A DNA stretch of 64,000 bases from Ilyomonas sp965247435 (lineage in GTDB: Bacteria; Bacteroidota; Bacteroidia; Chitinophagales; Chitinophagaceae): contig OZ252019.1 of the NCBI GenBank assembly GCA_965247435.1, forward strand, positions 2,294,001 to 2,358,000, written 5' to 3'. Below the pieces are notes generated by a model. That model did no database searches. It had not been told where the DNA came from and saw only the letters and a list, made by a program, of their open reading frames with translations. Every line of letters starts with the position of its first letter. Within the stretch, counting starts at the first letter, position 1. This document shows positions 62,147 to 64,000 of the stretch, one piece after another. Both the position numbers and the translations under genes were made by a program.

Positions 62147-63694
62147 TTATAATTTAAACCCGACCGTGATCATAATATCGCTGCGGTTGTTTTTATACGT
62201 GGCGAATGTATTGGGCTTGTCCTGCAGCCGGTAAGGAAAATTTACATCTTTATTGATAACATACGCATAGGTAAGATCAACGAAAACGCCTTTGTTCCGG
62301 TAGCCAAGTCCGCCGCCTAACTGGGTAATATTAGATTTGAACTGACTGTCTTTATAAGGATTGCCGTAATATCCGCCGCCCAGCCGCACCATCAGCGTAT
62401 TAAACTTCAATTCGCCGCCGAGGCGGAAATTAAAAGCTCCTTTGTAATTGGCTTTGATCACGCTTTTCAGGGCATCGTAATAGGCATTCTCTTCATCTGT
62501 AGGGTTATTGCCATCAGCAGAAAAATGGCCGGAAGAATAGGTTACATATTCGGCATCTGCCGTAATAAATCCACGTTGTTGTTTTACATCACTGGCTTCT
62601 TTAAACACATACGAAGCGCTGGCAATAAACTTCCAGGGCGTAGATGCCAGATAGCGGGTACTGCCGATACCGCCATCTACAAAGCGGGAAGAGCTGGACG
62701 ATAGCGTATGATCGGTCGTATAATTTTCGGTATTGGTTGTCATGTCTGCGCTTTCGCGGTCGGTAAGAATGTAAAAAGTTGGTGTGTGTAACGTGAAGCC
62801 CAGCCTGACCATCTCAGTTGGTTTATAAATTAACCCAAACTTTCCGTTGAAACCAACGCCGTTAGTTGTAAGCTTGTCGTTCCATTGCGAGTAACCAAAG
62901 TTATTGTCTGCACTATCAGTGCCGTCCGATTCGAGAAAAGAGGTGTTGCGGGTGTAACTTACAATAGGAATACCCAATGTTAATCCGTAATAAAATTTAT
63001 CATTTTTATTGGCTGCATAGCCCAGCGCAACTTCATAAATTCCGCCTGATGTTTTAATAGTTTTTTCCTGGTTAAGAATGCCGCCATTATCAATAATAAA
63101 TTCCGGCAGGCCTTTTATGAGGCTGCCGTTGTTAAAAGTATCTACGAGGTATGTATCAATGGCCAGGGAAGTGCCGAAAGCATAGGCAGGATCACTGATT
63201 ACCTGGTCAAAGTTGCTGTAGCCGCTGTTGGCGATTTCCTCAGTAAATTGCTCAGAGTAACTGCTTAAATCGTTCTGTCCTTTATAAATAATGGTATTAT
63301 TAAAATTAGCAGTCTGGCTGATAGCAATGCCAAATGCTTCACTCTTATTATGGCTATACGGTTGCGAATTGCCAAATACAGCACCGGAAGTACCAATGTT
63401 AAAAGCCGACCTGTTAGACGAAAAATCAGTGCCGCGAAAGTTAGCTTTATTAGCGTTTAAATTAAAACCCGGACTAATCACGACATCAGAAGTTTTATAA
63501 AAGGCAAGGCCGGCTGGATTAATGTACATCGTGCTGATATCTCCACCGAGCGAACCCATTGCCCCACCAATGGCTACACTGCGCGCTGTGCCCTGCTGGG
63601 AAAAGTAGCTATACCGTAATATGTCATCTGGAGATTGGGCAAAAGAGGTAACGGCTGCACCAAGCAGCAAAGCAATTACAATAATGTTCTTCAT
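62147..63694 (-). CDS. Outer-membrane transport protein, OMPP1/FadL/TodX family
   Basis: 515 residues. Signal peptide 1-19 (ending SFAQ), then the family start DDILRYSYFSQQGTARSVAI with GGAMGSLGGDISTMYINPAG, followed by alternating amphipathic beta strands and the C-terminal SDIMITVGFKL, a typical outer-membrane beta-signal. FadL barrels take up hydrophobic compounds. The truncated gene upstream lies 70 bp away on the same strand, suggesting an operon. Confidence 0.88.
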   Translation of the reverse strand: MKNIIVIALLLGAAVTSFAQSPDDILRYSYFSQQGTARSVAIGGAMGSLGGDISTMYINPAGLAFYKTSDVVISPGFNLNANKANFRGTDFSSNRSAFNIGTSGAVFGNSQPYSHNKSEAFGIAISQTANFNNTIIYKGQNDLSSYSEQFTEEIANSGYSNFDQVISDPAYAFGTSLAIDTYLVDTFNNGSLIKGLPEFIIDNGGILNQEKTIKTSGGIYEVALGYAANKNDKFYYGLTLGIPIVSYTRNTSFLESDGTDSADNNFGYSQWNDKLTTNGVGFNGKFGLIYKPTEMVRLGFTLHTPTFYILTDRESADMTTNTENYTTDHTLSSSSSRFVDGGIGSTRYLASTPWKFIASASYVFKEASDVKQQRGFITADAEYVTYSSGHFSADGNNPTDEENAYYDALKSVIKANYKGAFNFRLGGELKFNTLMVRLGGGYYGNPYKDSQFKSNITQLGGGLGYRNKGVFVDLTYAYVINKDVNFPYRLQDKPNTFATYKNNRSDIMITVGFKL

Positions 63695-63764
63695 GAATGT
63701 TGTTTTCTTCTGTCGTAAACAATCTCTTTAGGTTAGCGATGCAGGAGAAGCAGTCAACCGGATT

Positions 63765-64000
63765 TTACCGGCGCGGCTGCCTGGTAACACCACCGCCAGA
63801 GCTGCCGGATGAGGAAGGCGTAAAGCTCCTTGCTGGTGCCGAGCTGGTAGTATTCGTGTTGGTATTGTTGCTACGGTTAGACAAATTGTTGTTGTAGCTG
63901 CGGTGAACGGTTGAGTTGTTATTGTTGTTGTAATACCTGCCGGCAGTATTATTAGCAGGAATATACCGGCCATTACTGCTGTTGCGAAGGCGGTTATTAT
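63765..64000 (-). CDS. C-terminal part of an Asn/Ser-rich protein (cut by window edge)
   Basis: The frame enters from the right edge and runs 77 codons to TAA at 63767-63765. It is extremely rich in Asn, Ser and Thr (RYYNNNNNSTVHRSYNNN) and ends SSSGSSGGGVTRQPRR. Such disordered basic tails close many secreted Bacteroidota proteins. An overlapping frame on the same strand (63728-63973) is an out-of-frame reading of this one. The N-terminal domain is outside the window, so no function can be given. Confidence 0.65.
   Translation of the reverse strand, partial: NNRLRNSSNGRYIPANNTAGRYYNNNNNSTVHRSYNNNLSNRSNNTNTNTTSSAPARSFTPSSSGSSGGGVTRQPRR

Noticed and set aside
63728..63973. 81-codon minus-strand ORF at the right edge
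   Set aside because: It is an alternative frame over the Asn/Ser-rich C terminus ending at 63765, whose composition and ending are typical of Bacteroidota proteins.

Overview
The window looks like a chromosomal segment of a Bacteroidota bacterium, most likely of the Chitinophagaceae. The reasons are several intergenic TAnnTTTG minus-7 elements with few Shine-Dalgarno sites, a UpxY-type antiterminator, and families typical of the phylum (NamZ/DUF1343, DUF4385, OMPP1/FadL, VanZ, GDYXXLXY, PGDYG-like). No rRNA, tRNA, CRISPR array, transposase or intact prophage is visible. The species cannot be named from the sequence alone.

Layout. 1-12.3 kb is ordinary housekeeping: an alpha/beta hydrolase, an RsmF-like rRNA methyltransferase, a LysM protein, fmt, NamZ, an FKBP isomerase, pepT, an SPFH protein, pepP, then pssA-purS and rsmI. 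12.5-44.9 kb is one long exopolysaccharide/capsule locus, entirely on the plus strand. It starts with a Wza-like lipoprotein, a Wzc-like tyrosine kinase and UpxY, and continues with a complete neuA-neuB-neuC set for CMP-sialic acid and a Wzm/Wzt ABC exporter. A long run of glycosyltransferases and two methyltransferases follows, with an asparagine-synthase-like amidotransferase and an O-antigen ligase/polymerase-like membrane protein. It ends with sugar-nucleotide enzymes, the initiating phosphoglycosyl transferase, a 4,6-dehydratase and a PHP-type tyrosine phosphatase. 45-64 kb is mixed: a DUF4385 protein, a periplasmic GH3 beta-glucosidase, a VOC protein, a serine hydrolase, an OmpA-like protein, a CHASE3/PAS histidine kinase, a PnuC/NadR-type nicotinamide riboside pair, a DUF2157/GDYXXLXY membrane pair, a Gfo/Idh/MocA oxidoreductase, a phosphotransferase and a FadL-like outer-membrane protein. 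A truncated Asn/Ser-rich protein lies at the right edge.

How the locus appears to work (inference). The dehydratase and aminotransferase would make an amino-deoxy sugar nucleotide, which the small phosphoglycosyl transferase places on undecaprenyl phosphate. About a dozen glycosyltransferases extend it, probably including sialic acid made by NeuABC. Wzm/Wzt moves the lipid-linked glycan across the inner membrane, and the Wzc kinase, its phosphatase and the Wza lipoprotein control and complete export. No Wzx flippase and no classical sialyltransferase is recognisable.

Most notable observations: a base-composition break inside wzt exactly where its glycan-recognition domain begins; a neuABC set without an obvious sialyltransferase, with one HP-motif GT-B candidate; a degenerate 21-bp tandem array of about 13 units at 45.04-45.32 kb beside a coding-like 54-codon ORF; a heavily decayed AraC-family pseudogene at 48.9-49.4 kb; an in-frame repeat-like insertion in the NadR-type kinase; and several promoters so close to the start codon that leaderless mRNAs are predicted.
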